Source of the DNA: Pantoea allii
Lineage (GTDB): Bacteria; Pseudomonadota; Gammaproteobacteria; Enterobacterales; Enterobacteriaceae
NCBI RefSeq assembly: GCF_002307475.1
Contig: NZ_NTMH01000022.1
Coordinates: forward strand, 1-64,000
DNA length: 64,000 nucleotides
Reading direction: 5' to 3'
Shown here: in pieces, positions 8,280-16,832 of the stretch
How the letters are laid out: each line of letters starts with the position of its first letter
How positions within the stretch are numbered: position 1 is the stretch's first letter
Translations under genes and position numbers: made by a program
Notes under the pieces: generated by a model
Databases searched by the model: none
The model's input: only the letters and a program-made list of their open reading frames with translations
Told to the model about the DNA's origin: nothing

Positions 8280-8503
8280 CGTGCATGCCCGAAATGAAGG
8301 CGCGTTCTTAACTCGCTGAGTTCCTGACAAGGCAGGCAGCGGGTTACGCCCTGGAGCGCGCGACGACGCGCTTCAGGAATCGGCGCATCGCACTCTTCAC
8401 AGAACGACGCACCGATCGCCACAGGACGTTGCGTAACCTGAGCAATATGCTCCGCCAGAATCTCTTCGCTGCGCTGCTGCGCAATATCAATCGCATCCGC
8501 CAT
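8276..8503 (-). CDS. TraR/DksA-type zinc-finger protein
   Basis: This 75-residue protein has the compact TraR/DksA zinc finger CEEC...CLPC (Cys at about 35, 38, 56 and 59) preceded by a short helical region. Homologues are standard early genes of P2/186-type phages. Related proteins such as TraR bind the RNA polymerase secondary channel, and whether this one does is not shown by the sequence. Its ATG overlaps the stop of the upstream gene and its stop overlaps the start of A. A ribosome-binding site AGGAGAG precedes it. Confidence 0.85.
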   Translation of the reverse strand: MADAIDIAQQRSEEILAEHIAQVTQRPVAIGASFCEECDAPIPEARRRALQGVTRCLPCQELSELRTRLHFGHAR

Positions 8504-8721
8504 CAGCGCATCTCTCCTGATTCGTTTTCATAACGTTCAGCCTCAGATCGCAACAGCTCTGCGGCTTCAATGCCGTTTAACGTCTGCCGCGTAATATGCG
8601 ATGCCATGGCGCTTAACCGCTTAGCCACCGCCAGCGCACAGGCTTTACGCTCGTTATCGAGCAGTTTGTTCAGAGTAAAGTGGCTCACGTTGTTCATTGA
8701 ATGTGTCTCGCTATTCATCAT
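8503..8721 (-). CDS. P2-like early protein, DUF2732-like
   Basis: A 72-residue protein of unknown role with the pattern of DUF2732 phage proteins: a central basic stretch (ALAVAKRLSAMASHITRQ) and a C-terminal AAELLRSEAERYENE. Such genes lie between the immunity region and the replication gene in P2-like prophages, which is the position here. A ribosome-binding site GGAGAGA precedes the tandem ATGs at 8721/8718. Family assignment is from memory of the motif. Confidence 0.65.
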   Translation of the reverse strand: MMNSETHSMNNVSHFTLNKLLDNERKACALAVAKRLSAMASHITRQTLNGIEAAELLRSEAERYENESGEMR

Positions 8722-8789
8722 GTCTCTCTCCAGATTTTGGGCAAAGCAATACCCGACGGGTTTACGTCATTGAGTGGTGGGTGATTTAT

Positions 8790-9170
8790 TTATTCAGTCA
8801 GAAAGCAGTCAGCCGTGGAGAACTGACGCGGCAACCTGTTTCCCCAGCGCGCCAGCTTGTTCATCGCAATAATGATGTGCTCACGGCGTGCCTGGTCGAA
8901 ATACTGGAAGGGCTTGCCAATCTCCTCCCGCCTGAACATGCCCGGACAGTCGCGGTTAGCCAGGGTTAATACGCAAAATTTAAAGTCGTCATGTTGATGA
9001 TTGAAATAACGAAGCGATGGATTTCGGTTGTTATCGCGCAGCAACCGCCAGCGCTGACGGAACTCATCAAACGTCATTTTTTCGCCGTGACTGGGGTGAT
9101 CCGCCGTGAAACCCTCCTGAGCATTCAGAGCGGCAGGTGACTCACTTATGACCTGGACGGTGCGGTTCAT
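8790..9170 (-). CDS. Phage early-region protein of unknown function
   Basis: The ATG at 9170 is chosen because a near-perfect ribosome-binding site (GGAGGAG) lies directly upstream. It gives a 126-residue soluble protein with no signal peptide or membrane helix. The central part (MTFDEFRQRWRLLRDNNRNP) is followed by a Phe-rich and aromatic stretch. I do not recognise the family. It is the first gene of the early operon, divergent from the CI repressor, where 186-like phages usually encode Apl/Cox or CII. It does not look like a helix-turn-helix protein. Confidence 0.6.
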   Translation of the reverse strand: MNRTVQVISESPAALNAQEGFTADHPSHGEKMTFDEFRQRWRLLRDNNRNPSLRYFNHQHDDFKFCVLTLANRDCPGMFRREEIGKPFQYFDQARREHIIIAMNKLARWGNRLPRQFSTADCFLTE

Positions 9171-9590
9171 AGGCTCCTCCGATAAACGTTGCATCTGCTG
9201 TTGATGACAAATCAATGTCATCGACGAGGTGACTGTCGCCTGTGATGGGCGGCGGCTTCGCGCCTGTCTCATCCATCACGTTTGTTAAGCATTAAGCGAA
9301 ACGACAGCGTTCTGCTCACCGCGATTCATCCCGCTTCTTAAACTGCGCATTTCCGCTGCAACAGCGGCCTGAGCGCGGTTCTTCTGAGTAAAACGCCCTT
9401 TTACGCGGCATTCAGCCTGTCCTGACTGCGTTAACCCTGTGTCTCAGTGTGGCGATAAGGTTCTGGCATGATGATTGTAAAAATGAGCCTCATCAGGCAA
9501 AATCCTTCGTTATCAGATACAGCCGCACCCTGTCACATCATTCAAAGGCTAACTTAAACCGGAGGATACTTAGACTAAATCTAAGTGTCA
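9171..9590. other. Early/immunity control region between CI and the early operon
   Basis: About 400 non-coding bases separate the divergent early operon and CI. No apl, cox or cII gene is visible. The region should hold the early promoter, the CI promoter and CI operators. The only strong symmetric element I could see is the palindrome at 9568-9586. Confidence 0.55.
9568..9586. promoter_or_regulatory. Palindrome just before the repressor start
   Basis: ACTTAGA and TCTAAGT form a perfect inverted repeat separated by CTAAA. It ends four bases before the ATG at 9591 and lies after a GGAGG at 9561. It could be a CI operator for autoregulation, or an RNA hairpin that brings the distant GGAGG close to the start codon. 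The sequence alone cannot separate these options. Confidence 0.45.
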
Positions 9591-10181
9591 ATGAAAATGA
9601 GCGTTTATACTAATTTCAAATTTCCGAACTCGAGCGCAGAAGCTCTGGATCGCGTCGTCGATGCCTATGGCTTTACCATGAAAATGCAGCTTGCAGATCA
9701 CCTTGGAATTGCGGCAAGTAGCCTGTCTGCGCGCTATAAACGTGATGTTTTTCCGTCGGATATCGTTTTACAGTGCGTGATGGAAACCGGTGCAGATTTG
9801 CAGTGGCTGATTACGGGCAAAGGCTCAAAATTCTCGGAAAGCAAACCTGATACGCCGACGCTGGTTAGAAAAAAGCTAATCAGCGGAAAAATCGAGGAAG
9901 CGGGCTATGTGATGCTGGATAAAGCGTTATACGCACCGCTGAAGCAGGAGCCGCGTAATGCTTTTTTACTGTTAGCGGAAACCACCCAATACATCATTGA
10001 TACCGATTTTGAAGATATGCATGACGGCGTCTGGTTGGTTGAAATTGAAGGGACCGCCAGCGTCAGGACGCTGACGCGCATTCCGGTCAGGAAAGTGCAC
10101 GTCAGCGGGATAGGCGTGGCATTTGATTGCGGAATTGATGACATCAGGCTTATTGGGCGCGTCGTTCTGACGATTCAGTAA
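9591..10181 (+). CDS. cI: 186-type CI repressor
   Basis: About 196 residues with an N-terminal helix-turn-helix (residues about 22-50, containing QLADHLGIAASSLSARYKR) and the C-terminal oligomerisation domain. The layout and motifs (ETGADLQWLITGKG, DGVWLVEIEG, CGIDDIRLIGRVV) match phage 186 CI. It would silence the divergent early operon and the late genes. The start is uncertain: ATG at 9591 or 9597, with no strong ribosome-binding site at the usual distance. The adjacent integrase gene expected in P2/186 prophages is absent. Confidence 0.88.
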   Translation: MKMSVYTNFKFPNSSAEALDRVVDAYGFTMKMQLADHLGIAASSLSARYKRDVFPSDIVLQCVMETGADLQWLITGKGSKFSESKPDTPTLVRKKLISGKIEEAGYVMLDKALYAPLKQEPRNAFLLLAETTQYIIDTDFEDMHDGVWLVEIEGTASVRTLTRIPVRKVHVSGIGVAFDCGIDDIRLIGRVVLTIQ

Positions 10182-10420
10182 ACCGGCTTATTGCGACCTG
10201 CAACGTCTTATCACTGTCAACGCGTTGCCGACAGAATGCGACATCACGCGGGCCGCCTGCCTCAGGCCGCCCGCCCATAAAAAACAGCTATCCGTTCACG
10301 GCTGCCAGAACGAACAGCCGCCCGCGCAGCGGCTGCTTGATCACCGCTTGCGTTTGCTGCGCCTGGGGCAATACAGGTGTTAACCACCGCCTGCGCATCC
10401 AGAGCGACAAGCGTTAACGG
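10182..10420. other. Right edge of the prophage remnant, no gene recognised
   Basis: These 239 bases join the repressor to the aldolase operon. An imperfect GC-rich inverted repeat lies near 10249-10275 but has no T-run on either strand. A 41-codon open frame on the minus strand, ending near 10289, looks weakly protein-like (QQTQAVIKQPLRGRLFVLAA) and could be the decayed end of a gene, but nothing identifies it. No attachment-site repeat can be recognised from one side alone. Confidence 0.4.
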
Positions 10421-11278
10421 TTAATACAGCCCGGCTTTCCCCACAGAAGAGAAAAGCCGCATCTTGTGCTCCACCACGGCTTTGGCCGCCGCCATTGGAC
10501 GGACGTACAGCGCGCTGGGCTCATGCCCGTTTGACTGCAACTCTTCCTGTAGCGCGACGTAAAACGCCTTTTTCATATCGCTGGAGATATTGATTTTCCC
10601 CACGCCATACTTAATCGACTCCGCGACCTCGCTGTCTTTGTTACCCGAGCCACCGTGCAGGACCAGCGGAATCGTCAGCCGCTGCCTGATGGCTTTAAGA
10701 CGGTCAATATCCAGTACCGGCTGTTTACCGACAGGATACAAACCATGTGAGGTGCCAATGGCCACGGCCAGCGTATCTACCCCGGTTTCTCTGGCAAACC
10801 GCTCCGCCTGGTCGGGATCGGTGTAAAGAATTTCACTGTGCCCCCCTTCCGCGCTCCCCTCTGCCACGCCAATCGTACCCAGCTCGGCTTCTACCGAGAC
10901 GTTAACTTTGTGGGCAATGGCGGTGATATCGCGCGTCAGGGCGATATTCTCTTCAAACGGCAGGCCGGAAGCATCGATCATCACCGAGGTATAGCCGGTG
11001 CGGATGGCGGTTAAGATATGCTCCAGCGTCTGGCCGTGATCCTGATGAATAACTACCGGCACGGAGGCGTTAACAGCCAGCTCTCTCAGATAGGTGATAA
11101 AACTGTCACCGACAAAAGCGTGCTCTTCGGGATGCACTTCCAGGATGACGGGAGATTGCAGGGATTCCGCCACCTCAATCACCAGCCGGGCAAACTCAGC
11201 GGAGGCGATGTTAAAGGCACCGACGCCAAATTGATTGTCCTGTGCCACCTTCAGTAACGCTTTCATATTAATCAACAT
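10421..11278 (-). CDS. Class II ketose-bisphosphate aldolase (GatY/KbaY-like)
   Basis: A 285-residue zinc aldolase that should split a phosphorylated ketose into dihydroxyacetone phosphate and an aldehyde. It has the catalytic/zinc pair Asp80-His81 in HQDHG and the further zinc histidines in SHGLY (His178) and LVLHGGSG (His208). The length and sequence lie closest to tagatose-bisphosphate aldolases and YdjI-like enzymes, not to the glycolytic FbaA. It is the last gene of the PTS operon, three bases after EIIBC and behind an AGGAG site, so its substrate is probably the product of that transporter. Confidence 0.88.
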   Translation of the reverse strand: MLINMKALLKVAQDNQFGVGAFNIASAEFARLVIEVAESLQSPVILEVHPEEHAFVGDSFITYLRELAVNASVPVVIHQDHGQTLEHILTAIRTGYTSVMIDASGLPFEENIALTRDITAIAHKVNVSVEAELGTIGVAEGSAEGGHSEILYTDPDQAERFARETGVDTLAVAIGTSHGLYPVGKQPVLDIDRLKAIRQRLTIPLVLHGGSGNKDSEVAESIKYGVGKINISSDMKKAFYVALQEELQSNGHEPSALYVRPMAAAKAVVEHKMRLFSSVGKAGLY

Positions 11279-11281
11279 AAT

Positions 11282-12691
11282 TCACTCCTGCGGTAAATGT
11301 TGCGGATGATCTTTCTTAATCACTCTGAGGATCAGTGCGGTAAACAGCGCACCGGCGAGAATGGCAAACAGATAGCCTGTGACGTGCGTAATGACGTTGG
11401 GTATGAACATCACGAAGATCCCGCCGTGGGGCGCGCGGGAAGCACAACCGAGCATCATCGACAGTGCCCCGGCCAGTCCCGAGCCGGCAACGATGGCAGG
11501 AATAACGCGTAGCGGATCAGCGACCGCATACGGAATGGCACCTTCGGTGATAAAAGAGAGGCCGAGCACATAGGTCACCTTGCCGGTTTCGCGCTCCTGA
11601 GGACTGAATTTCTTTTTAAAAAGCGTGGTGGCAAGGGCAATGCCCAACGGAGGAACCATGCCTGCGGCCATACATGCCGCAATGGGCTCGTAGATTCCCG
11701 TCGACATCAAACCAATCGCGAACATACAGACGGTTTTGTTGAGCGGCCCGCCCATATCGAAAGCCACCATCATCCCGATAAGCAATCCGAAGATAGCCGC
11801 ATTGGCATTTCCCATATCGGTCAGAAAAGCAGTCAGACTCTGCAACAGCAGCTTGATGGGTTGGCCGACCACCAGAATCATCAGCGCACCGGTCAGGAAC
11901 ACGCTCAACAGGGGCACAATCAGAATGGGTTTGAGTCCGGCAATGGCGGTGGGCAGGTTAATGTACTTCACCACCAACAGCGTGATATAGCCGGCCATAA
12001 AGCCCGCCAGTAACGCACCCAGAAAACCCGATCCGGTGTGAATGGCCAACATGCCGCCCACCGCGCCCGAAACAATGCCCATGTTGCCGCTAATCGACTT
12101 GCTGATACCCAATGAAAGAATCGGCAGCATTAACGCAAAGGCGGCACCGCCGCCAATATCGGCCAGCATTTTTGCTATCGGGTTATAACGGGGATCGCCA
12201 GGCGTTGCCGCGGTAATACCGAAAGAGAAACTCAGGGCAATTAAAATACCGCCCGCGACAACAAAAGGAATCATCAGGTTTACACCTGTGATCAGATGTA
12301 CATAGATGCTCGACAGGGTCGTTTTTTTGTCTTTTTCCCTGCCCGGTGAGGTCGCGTCTTGTGGCGTGACGGTGCAGATTTCTCCGGTTAAGGCACCCGA
12401 CAAAATGTCGTCCAGCAATCCAGCGGCATCTCTGGCCGCGCGGGTAACCGATACGGTAATAATGCTTTTACCGATAAAGCGGGAGCGATCAATCATTTTA
12501 TCCGCGGCAATAAGAACGATATCGGCACGTTTAATATCGTCTTCCGTAAAAATATAGTCGCTCTCAACGGCACCCTGTGTTTCAACAAGGATCGTGATTC
12601 CTTTTTTCTCGGCGCTCTTTTTTAAATTGGCTTCCGCCAGATAAGTGTGTGCTACGCCTGTGGGACAGGCGGTAATCGCAATAATATTCAT
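11282..12691 (-). CDS. Fructose-family PTS transporter, EIIBC
   Basis: A 469-residue inner-membrane permease that phosphorylates its sugar during uptake. Residues 1-100 are an EIIB domain with the phosphorylation site Cys9 in ITACPTGVAHT. A linker follows, then the EIIC membrane domain with about nine or ten helices and the conserved FITEGAIPYAV loop near residue 385. EIIA is the separate upstream gene. The sugar is not determined by the sequence. Neighbouring aldolase suggests a ketose or a hexitol derivative. Confidence 0.9.
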   Translation of the reverse strand: MNIIAITACPTGVAHTYLAEANLKKSAEKKGITILVETQGAVESDYIFTEDDIKRADIVLIAADKMIDRSRFIGKSIITVSVTRAARDAAGLLDDILSGALTGEICTVTPQDATSPGREKDKKTTLSSIYVHLITGVNLMIPFVVAGGILIALSFSFGITAATPGDPRYNPIAKMLADIGGGAAFALMLPILSLGISKSISGNMGIVSGAVGGMLAIHTGSGFLGALLAGFMAGYITLLVVKYINLPTAIAGLKPILIVPLLSVFLTGALMILVVGQPIKLLLQSLTAFLTDMGNANAAIFGLLIGMMVAFDMGGPLNKTVCMFAIGLMSTGIYEPIAACMAAGMVPPLGIALATTLFKKKFSPQERETGKVTYVLGLSFITEGAIPYAVADPLRVIPAIVAGSGLAGALSMMLGCASRAPHGGIFVMFIPNVITHVTGYLFAILAGALFTALILRVIKKDHPQHLPQE

Positions 12692-12712
12692 TATTTTCTC
12701 CCGGTGAAAGGC

Positions 12713-13186
12713 TTACCCCTGGGTGTTATTGACTAATAAATTAAACAACTCCTCTTTCGTTTCTGCGTTTAGTAATGCCTCGACGACATCATCATCGCCA
12801 AGCGCAATCGAAATTTTCGCCAGGAGTTTTATATGCCCGGCGCCGCTGTCCGCTTCTTTCACCGCAAACAGAATCACCAGCCTGACGGCTGAATCGTCCA
12901 TGGTTTCCCATTCAACGGGAGAGGCCAGTTTGGCTACCGCTATTCGGGTTTCATTGACCCACGGTGATTTCCCATGCGGAATCGCGATTTGATTTTCGAA
13001 TCCGGTGGAGCCTAATGCTTCACGTAGCATGACATCGTGAATAAAACCGTCTTTATTGCTGATAATATTTAATTCACACAGGCTTGCCGTTAATTTCTCA
13101 ATAACCTCGTCTTTATTTTTGGCCTCAAGATTCATAAAAACACAGGCCTGATTTAACAGATCGGCCACTACGATTTTATTATGCAT
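12713..13186 (-). CDS. PTS EIIA protein, fructose/mannitol family
   Basis: A 157-residue cytoplasmic EIIA that passes phosphate from HPr to the EIIB domain. The active histidine is His71 in IAIPHGKS. I chose the ATG at 13186 because of its GGAGGA site. An in-frame start 18 bases upstream would lack that site. The gene overlaps the end of the regulator gene by 8 bases and precedes EIIBC. Base composition is visibly more AT-rich than the flanks. Confidence 0.9.
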   Translation of the reverse strand: MHNKIVVADLLNQACVFMNLEAKNKDEVIEKLTASLCELNIISNKDGFIHDVMLREALGSTGFENQIAIPHGKSPWVNETRIAVAKLASPVEWETMDDSAVRLVILFAVKEADSGAGHIKLLAKISIALGDDDVVEALLNAETKEELFNLLVNNTQG

Positions 13187-14726
13187 CCGTTCCTCCGTTA
13201 CCATGACTGTCTTTATTAAGGCACTCCATCACCCGTAAAATGTCTCTGTTTGAAAACAGGGCAGAAACATAGGCAACGGGATGTTCAGTCTCTTCAAGCC
13301 TGATGGTCGAAATAATTAAGTCGCACCTGGCTTTCTTAATCGCTTCATTCAGACGGGCACCCGGCACAATGTCGACGATCTCCCATTCCGGAAAGGCGCG
13401 GCTGATTCGGCTGGAAAGCAGCTGAGATGTGCCAATGCCGCTGGAACACACCAGCATGACGCGTTTCGTCGCATGACACTTTTCTAACGCGTTCTGGATA
13501 TAAATGGTCAGATAGGCAATCTCATCATCGGACGCCGTTGGCAGCCCCCACTGTTGATTAAGCTGGAATGCGGCCTGTTTGACGACGTTAAACACCGCGG
13601 CAAACTCTTTACGTATCTCATCCAGCAATGGGTTATGAATAACAATGCGGTAGGCCAGACGATTAAGCATGGGCTTCACATGCGACACCAACGCATTAAG
13701 CAGCACGCTGTCGCTGCAAATATTCTTTTTTAATAAAGAAGACAGCCGCGTTGTTAAGGTGGTGGCTTAGTTCACGGCGTCTTCGTCATAGTGCGTTGAG
13801 GGTTGAAAACCGGCGCTAAACGGATGCCGACCAGACGAGATGAGATATTGATAAATGTAATGCACCTCTACTGGCGCGAAGGAGACCGCGTATTTTTCCT
13901 CAAGCCATCTGACCGCTTGCCGGGCGACTGACCATTCCTGATTGTTATAACCTGTCATGTCCGAATCCGTCGGCGTCGTTGGCGTGCCGTTAAGCGCTCT
14001 TTTTATTGTCACCAGTAGATGGGAAAACAGGTTGGTATAATAGGGTTCGCTGATTGAGCAGTGCAGCGCCTCTTCTATATAAGTGATGAGGTTAATACAG
14101 CAGGCCACATTGTCACTGCCAAATTCCTCCACCAGCTGAACACGCGAAAAACGATCGATGCGACTGTCGGCGACAGGGTAATCGCTCATCACGCTGAAGG
14201 TAATAATCTCTTTCAGCGCCAGACGAATATCCCGGTCGCTGCCGGTAATACAGGTTCCGCTATGGCTACGGGTAATGCTTAGTGAAAAGGGCGTTAACCA
14301 GACCTCAATTTTTCTTAAATCCGCCACGATGGAAGAGCGGCTGATAAAATATTTTTCCGCTAAGGCGCTCAGCGTTAGCGGTAATGGAGAACAGGTAAGC
14401 AGGTCTGTTGTGATGGCTACCAGCCTTTTATTCTTCAACAAACCTTTTACCTCTTCCCCATGCAGATCCACAGGCAGGGCAAAACCATTTTCCAGTAACA
14501 ATCCCAGGCCGGGCTTACTGAGGATACGATTCTCCTTGTCGGTAAAATAGTGATTGACCGCATCCACGTCGCGCCGCAACGTACTGGCTGAAACGTTCAA
14601 TGTCTGGGCAATATCCGTTGCCGAGCGCCATTCGCCCTGAGAAGCTAAAAGATTAATTAACGCCTTTTGTCTTTTTGTTAGCACGTTGACTCCCGGCTTC
14701 GCTAGATGGTCCAGATGCTCGGTCAT
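13179..14726 (-). pseudogene. PRD-type PTS regulator (BglG/MtlR-like), interrupted by an in-frame TAA
   Basis: The two open pieces lie in the same frame and are separated by one TAA at 13767-13769. Together they would encode about 514 residues: N-terminal helix-turn-helix and Mga-like domains (VLTKRQKALINLLASQGEWR...), PRD1, PRD2 (after LLNALVSHVKPMLNRL) and a C-terminal EIIB-like domain with VCSSGIGTSQ. Such regulators are phosphorylated on PRD histidines and control the operon they lead, here EIIA-EIIBC-aldolase. The stop falls at the PRD1/PRD2 junction. It could be a real nonsense mutation or a sequencing error. The start at 14726 is tentative. Confidence 0.8.
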
Positions 14727-14887
14727 TACCGTTATATCTGCCTTGTTCCGGTAGAGAAATACCAAACCATGGCGTTGATATGACCATAATAGTGAACAGC
14801 ATGCTGCTAACCCGGTTCCATTCATGCAACATAGCGCTTGTCGAGAAGCGTCAGGATGAGCGGGCCTGAGCATCAGGCCCGGAACGG

Positions 14888-16366
14888 TTAATGCCCGCCA
14901 AAGACTTTTTCAACTTCTTCGGGTTTATCGTGTACGCCAAACCGATCGACTACGGTTTGTGTCGCAGCGTTCATGCCACGAATGTCTACATCTGCCCCAG
15001 CGCGGCGAAATTTAACCACCACGCGATCAAGCGCATTCACAGAGGTGATGTCCCAGAAATGAGCATGGGTTACGTCAATCACCACCTTTTCCAGCGTTTC
15101 CTGAACGTCAAAACAGCGCACAAAGCGGTCGGCGGAGGCAAAAAACACCTGCCCGGTGACGGTATAGTGACGGCACTCGCCTGTTCGCACTGAACTGACC
15201 GCCATAAAGCGCGCCACTTTGGTGGCAAAATTTAATGCCGCAATCAGCACGCCCACGATGACGCCAAATGCAAGATTGTGGGTAAAGACCACCACTAACA
15301 CGGTGGCGATCATCACCACACTGCTTGAGAGAGGATGGGTGCGCAAATTCGCCACCGACCGCCAGGAAAAGGTGCCGACAGAAACCATGATCATCACCGC
15401 AACCAGGGCCGCCATCGGGATCTGAGAGACCCACTGGCGCAGGAACACCACCATCACCAGCAACGTAATGCCGGCAGTCAGCGTGGAAAGCCTTCCGCGC
15501 CCGCCTGATTTTACATTGATCACCGACTGACCAATCATCGCGCAACCGGCCATCCCGCCCATAAAAGAGGTGCAAATGTTGGCAATCCCCTGCCCTTTGC
15601 ATTCCCGGTTTTTGTCGCCCGTGGTGTCGGTCATGTCATCAATGATGGTCGCCGTCATCATCGACTCCAGTAATCCCACGATGGCAAGGCCTGCGGAGTA
15701 CGGCAAAATAATCAGCAAGGTATTCAGGTTAAAAGGCACATCGGGCAGCAGAAAAACCGGCAGGCTGTCAGGCAGCTTGCCCATATCGCCCACGGTGCGG
15801 ACATCCAGATGCAGCAGCAGTGAGGCCGCGGTCAGTATCACAATACAGATCAGCGGAGAAGGCAGGGTTTTATCGACCAGGGGATACAGATAAATAATCG
15901 CCAGGCCCGCAGCGGTGAGCGCATAAACATGCCAGCTTACATGGGTAAGCTCCGGCAACTGGGCCAGAAAAATCAGAATGGCCAGCGCATTAACGAAGCC
16001 CGTTACCACCGAGCGCGACACATAGCGCATCAGATTTCCGAGTTTGCAATAACCCGCAATCACCTGAAGTACGCCGGTGAGCAACGACGCCGCCAGCAAA
16101 TACGCCAGCCCATGCTCTTTAACCAGCGTAACCATAAGCAGCGCCATCGCGCCGGTGGACGAAGAAATCATCGCCGGACGCCCGCCAAAAAAGGCGATAA
16201 CCACCGGAATACAGAATGCGGAATAGAGGCCGACCTGGGGATCGACACCGGCGATGGCAGAAAAGGCGATCGCTTCAGGAATCAGCGCGAGCGCGACAAC
16301 AATACCGGCCAGTACGTCACCACGGACGTTCCCTAGCCAGTCCTTTCTCGTCGAGGACAGCAACAT
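14888..16366 (-). CDS. SulP-family anion transporter with STAS domain
   Basis: A 492-residue inner-membrane transporter with the SulP core (about 12-14 helices in residues 12-400, including [17 protein letters not shown] and [18 protein letters not shown]) and a C-terminal STAS domain (about 405-490). Members carry bicarbonate, sulfate or dicarboxylates. The general look resembles BicA-like sodium/bicarbonate carriers, but substrate cannot be settled from sequence. It stands alone, downstream of a chemoreceptor gene and 160 bases upstream of the PTS regulator on the same strand. Confidence 0.85.
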   Translation of the reverse strand: MLLSSTRKDWLGNVRGDVLAGIVVALALIPEAIAFSAIAGVDPQVGLYSAFCIPVVIAFFGGRPAMISSSTGAMALLMVTLVKEHGLAYLLAASLLTGVLQVIAGYCKLGNLMRYVSRSVVTGFVNALAILIFLAQLPELTHVSWHVYALTAAGLAIIYLYPLVDKTLPSPLICIVILTAASLLLHLDVRTVGDMGKLPDSLPVFLLPDVPFNLNTLLIILPYSAGLAIVGLLESMMTATIIDDMTDTTGDKNRECKGQGIANICTSFMGGMAGCAMIGQSVINVKSGGRGRLSTLTAGITLLVMVVFLRQWVSQIPMAALVAVMIMVSVGTFSWRSVANLRTHPLSSSVVMIATVLVVVFTHNLAFGVIVGVLIAALNFATKVARFMAVSSVRTGECRHYTVTGQVFFASADRFVRCFDVQETLEKVVIDVTHAHFWDITSVNALDRVVVKFRRAGADVDIRGMNAATQTVVDRFGVHDKPEEVEKVFGGH

Positions 16367-16832
16367 AGTTTTTTCTCAAATTTTGGATGCAGTTAACCCA
16401 TAAGGGCAGATTTCAGACAGACAGAATCACATCCACAGACGGGATGTTAGTGATGCGCGTCCGGACAGGTTCAGGACGGCAAAGGAGGGGGAAAACTCAG
16501 GGTGGCGTAATACGCATAATGATTAAAAACTCCTTATCAGCATGGGCTGGCTGCAGCAAGGATCTGCAGTCACATTGCCATCAGTCATGTCAGGCAATGC
16601 CCCGTTCAGGGAGATACTCTACACAAAAAATCACCCGCACTGAAAGCCAAAATTTGCCTTAACGCCGGAAAAACACGGGTAAGCCGCAGGTAAAATTCCC
16701 GATAAGCCGTTGTAAAAATAATGTTTATTAATGTTGAAAACGGTGCCTGCCACAGGGCCATTTTCATCGACAAGGCAAAGCAAGGCATGAGTGAGCGGTT
16801 AGTCTGAGGTGACAAACCGCTCTGACGCGCAG
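16367..16832. other. Intergenic region upstream of the SulP gene
   Basis: Nothing here looks like a gene. The part next to the SulP start should hold its promoter. An inverted repeat, GAGCGGTT / AACCGCTC at 16793-16823, lies just after the chemoreceptor stop codon. It has no T-run, so it is a weak terminator candidate at best. Confidence 0.45.

Noticed and set aside
10182..10420. Prophage attachment site
   Set aside because: The left end of the prophage lies outside the window and the integrase is absent, so no direct repeat can be tested.
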